Assembly: GCA_029884035.1 (NCBI GenBank)
Contig: JAOUIM010000225.1
Location: forward strand, 1-6,235
Source: Aquincola sp.
Lineage (GTDB): Bacteria > Pseudomonadota > Gammaproteobacteria > Burkholderiales > Burkholderiaceae_C
Length of the DNA stretch: 6,235 nt
Direction: 5' to 3'
The notes beneath the pieces were generated by a model, which worked only from the letters and a program-made list of their open reading frames with translations, had not been told where the DNA came from and did no database searches. A program made the translations under genes and the position numbers. Each line of letters opens with the position of its first letter. Within the stretch, counting starts at the first letter, position 1. Of the stretch, positions 4,724-6,235 are shown piece by piece.

Positions 4724-6235
4724 ATGAGCCCGGGCGGAATCACACTGCTGATGCTGGTCGGCTTCGCGGGTTTCGCGTGGCTCGCGTGGCGCAAGCTCGC
4801 GCTGCTGAGCCATCTGCAGCCCGAGGTGCGCTGGGACCGGCCGGCCGCGCGCCTGAGGGCCGTGCTCGTCAACGGCTTGCTGCAGCAGCGCATGATCCGG
4901 CGCGAATGGAAGGCCGGCGTGATGCACGCCGTGATCTTCCTCGGCTTCATGGCGCTGCTGCTGCGCAAGCTGCAGCTCATCGCCATCGGCTACCACGAGC
5001 CCTTCGTCTACCCGGGCCTGGCCGGGGGGTTGTTCGCCGGCCTCAAGGACGCGGTGGAGCTCGCGGTGCTCGTCGCGCTGGCCTATGCCTTCTGGCGCCG
5101 CTACGTGCTGCGTCCGCGCCGGCTGGAACGCAACCGCGAAGCGCTGCTGGTGCTGGTGCTGATCACGGTGATCATGGTGACCGACCTGGCGTACGACGGC
5201 TTCCGCTTCGCACTCTGGGCGGGCAGCGACGCGGGCATCGCCCACGAGCGTGCCTTCGCCTTCGCCGGCAGCGCGATCGCCGCACAGCTGGCGGGCTGGA
5301 CGCCCGGCGCGCTGCAGGCCGGTTACCAGACCTCGTACTGGGTCCAGCTGGCCACCGTGTTCGCGTTCCTCGTGATCCTGCCCACCGGCGAGCATTTCCA
5401 CATCGCCACGGCGCTGCCGGCGCTGTTCCTGCACCGCGGCCGACCCGCGAACGTGGTGCCCTCGGTGGACCTCGACAAGATGATGGCCGACGATGCCGAC
5501 CCCTCGACGTTACGGGTCGGCGCGCGCACGGTGCGCGACCTGAGCTGGAAGGACGCATTCGACGCGTTCACGTGCACCGAGTGCGGCCGTTGCAAGGACG
5601 CGTGCCCCACCTTCCTGACCGGCAAGCCGCTGTCGCAGAAGTGGGTGCACGACAGCGTCAAGCACCACCTGATGGCCGAGCGCGAGGCGATCCTGCGGCC
5701 GCCGCCCGCCGACGGCGACGACCCGCTGCCCGCGCTGGTGGGCCCGGTGATCGCCGACGAGACGCTGTGGGCCTGCACCACCTGCGGATACTGCGAGGCA
5801 GCCTGTCCGATCGAGCTCGAACACCTGCCCAAGTTCTTCAGGCTGCGCCAGCACCGGGTGATGATGGAAGGCGTCTTCCCGCACGAGCTCAAGCCCGTGT
5901 TCGAGGCCTACGAATCGCAGAGCAACCCCTGGGGCCTGCCGTCGCAGTCCCGTGGCGACTGGGCCGCGGACCTCGACGTGCCGCGTTGGAGCGAGGCATC
6001 GCACGCGAACCAGTTCGACGTGCTGTTCTACGTGGGCTCGGCGCAGTCGTTCGATCCGCGCGGCCAGAAGATCGCGCGGGCCTTCGTGCAGGTGCTGCGC
6101 GCTGCCGGGGTTCGCTTCGCGATACTCGGTGCGGCCGAGAGCTCGACCGGCGAGTGCGTGCGCCGCGCCGGCAACGAGATGCTGTTCCAGCAACTGGCCG
6201 CCGCGCTGGTGGAGACCTTGAACGGACTGGGCGTC
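4724..6235 (+). CDS. Membrane-bound Fe-S oxidoreductase: NarI-like cytochrome b domain, two [4Fe-4S] motifs, CCG domain (partial)
   Basis: The open frame runs off the right edge with 504 residues visible, so the C-terminus is missing. The N-terminal half has five or six likely membrane helices (about 4-22, 66-88, 105-125, 139-158, 205-236), resembling a NarI-like heme b domain. His68 and His224/His226 are candidate heme ligands. A cytoplasmic ferredoxin-like domain follows with CTECGRCKDACP (284-295) and CTTCGYCEAACP (351-362), two classic [4Fe-4S] motifs. A heterodisulfide-reductase-type CCG domain starts near 432 (VLFYVGSAQSFD, then ESSTGECVRRAGNE). In this visible module, Ser replaces the usual Cys at 439 and 473/474, while Cys478 sits nearby. 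Proteins of this class move electrons between a cytoplasmic donor, often electron-transfer flavoprotein, and the quinone pool. ATG at 4724 has GGAGGG at 4706-4711, a longish 12-base spacing; Met10 at 4751 is a less likely start. Whether etf genes follow cannot be seen. Confidence 0.88.
   Translation, partial: MSPGGITLLMLVGFAGFAWLAWRKLALLSHLQPEVRWDRPAARLRAVLVNGLLQQRMIRREWKAGVMHAVIFLGFMALLLRKLQLIAIGYHEPFVYPGLAGGLFAGLKDAVELAVLVALAYAFWRRYVLRPRRLERNREALLVLVLITVIMVTDLAYDGFRFALWAGSDAGIAHERAFAFAGSAIAAQLAGWTPGALQAGYQTSYWVQLATVFAFLVILPTGEHFHIATALPALFLHRGRPANVVPSVDLDKMMADDADPSTLRVGARTVRDLSWKDAFDAFTCTECGRCKDACPTFLTGKPLSQKWVHDSVKHHLMAEREAILRPPPADGDDPLPALVGPVIADETLWACTTCGYCEAACPIELEHLPKFFRLRQHRVMMEGVFPHELKPVFEAYESQSNPWGLPSQSRGDWAADLDVPRWSEASHANQFDVLFYVGSAQSFDPRGQKIARAFVQVLRAAGVRFAILGAAESSTGECVRRAGNEMLFQQLAAALVETLNGLGV

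Noticed and set aside
4277..5434. Long minus-strand frame opposite the small cytochrome and the Fe-S gene
   Set aside because: It crosses two well-supported genes and an intergenic region, and its product is His/Gln/Arg-rich low complexity. It is an antisense shadow.

Overview
High-GC proteobacterial-type DNA. Codon use, Shine-Dalgarno-style leaders and the family signatures would suit a beta- or gammaproteobacterium, but nothing here fixes the taxon. The window looks chromosomal. It holds five protein-coding genes with no transposase, integrase, CRISPR array, tRNA or rRNA in sight. Three genes encode c-type cytochromes and a fourth a membrane iron-sulfur oxidoreductase, so most of the window concerns electron transfer.

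Layout. Bases 1-127 are unassigned flank. A large polytopic membrane protein with an N-terminal coiled coil lies on the minus strand (128-1891). A non-coding stretch of about 400 bases holds its probable sigma70 promoter and an 8-bp inverted repeat. Next, on the plus strand, is a three-helix, six-heme NapC/NirT-type cytochrome (2293-3702) of the quinol-oxidising class. It converges on a small monoheme cytochrome on the minus strand (3776-4060), and a strong hairpin that can serve both strands lies between them. A second, related monoheme cytochrome (4328-4603) diverges from the first across 267 bases. A gene for a membrane-bound, NarI-like plus 2x[4Fe-4S] plus CCG-domain oxidoreductase begins at 4724 and runs off the right edge.

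How they may work together (inference). The multiheme protein would take electrons from the quinol pool and pass them to periplasmic acceptors, and the two small cytochromes are obvious candidates. The membrane Fe-S protein belongs to a class that couples cytoplasmic donors, often electron-transfer flavoprotein, to the quinone pool, so it could feed the same pool.

Most interesting points. (1) The minus-strand small cytochrome has a CX3CH heme motif and an Asn where its sibling has the expected axial Met, which predicts an unusual heme. (2) The first heme motif of the NapC-like protein is also CX3CH. (3) The first CCG module of the Fe-S protein has Ser at positions that are usually Cys. (4) Short palindromes and hairpins lie in the leaders of the small cytochrome and Fe-S genes.
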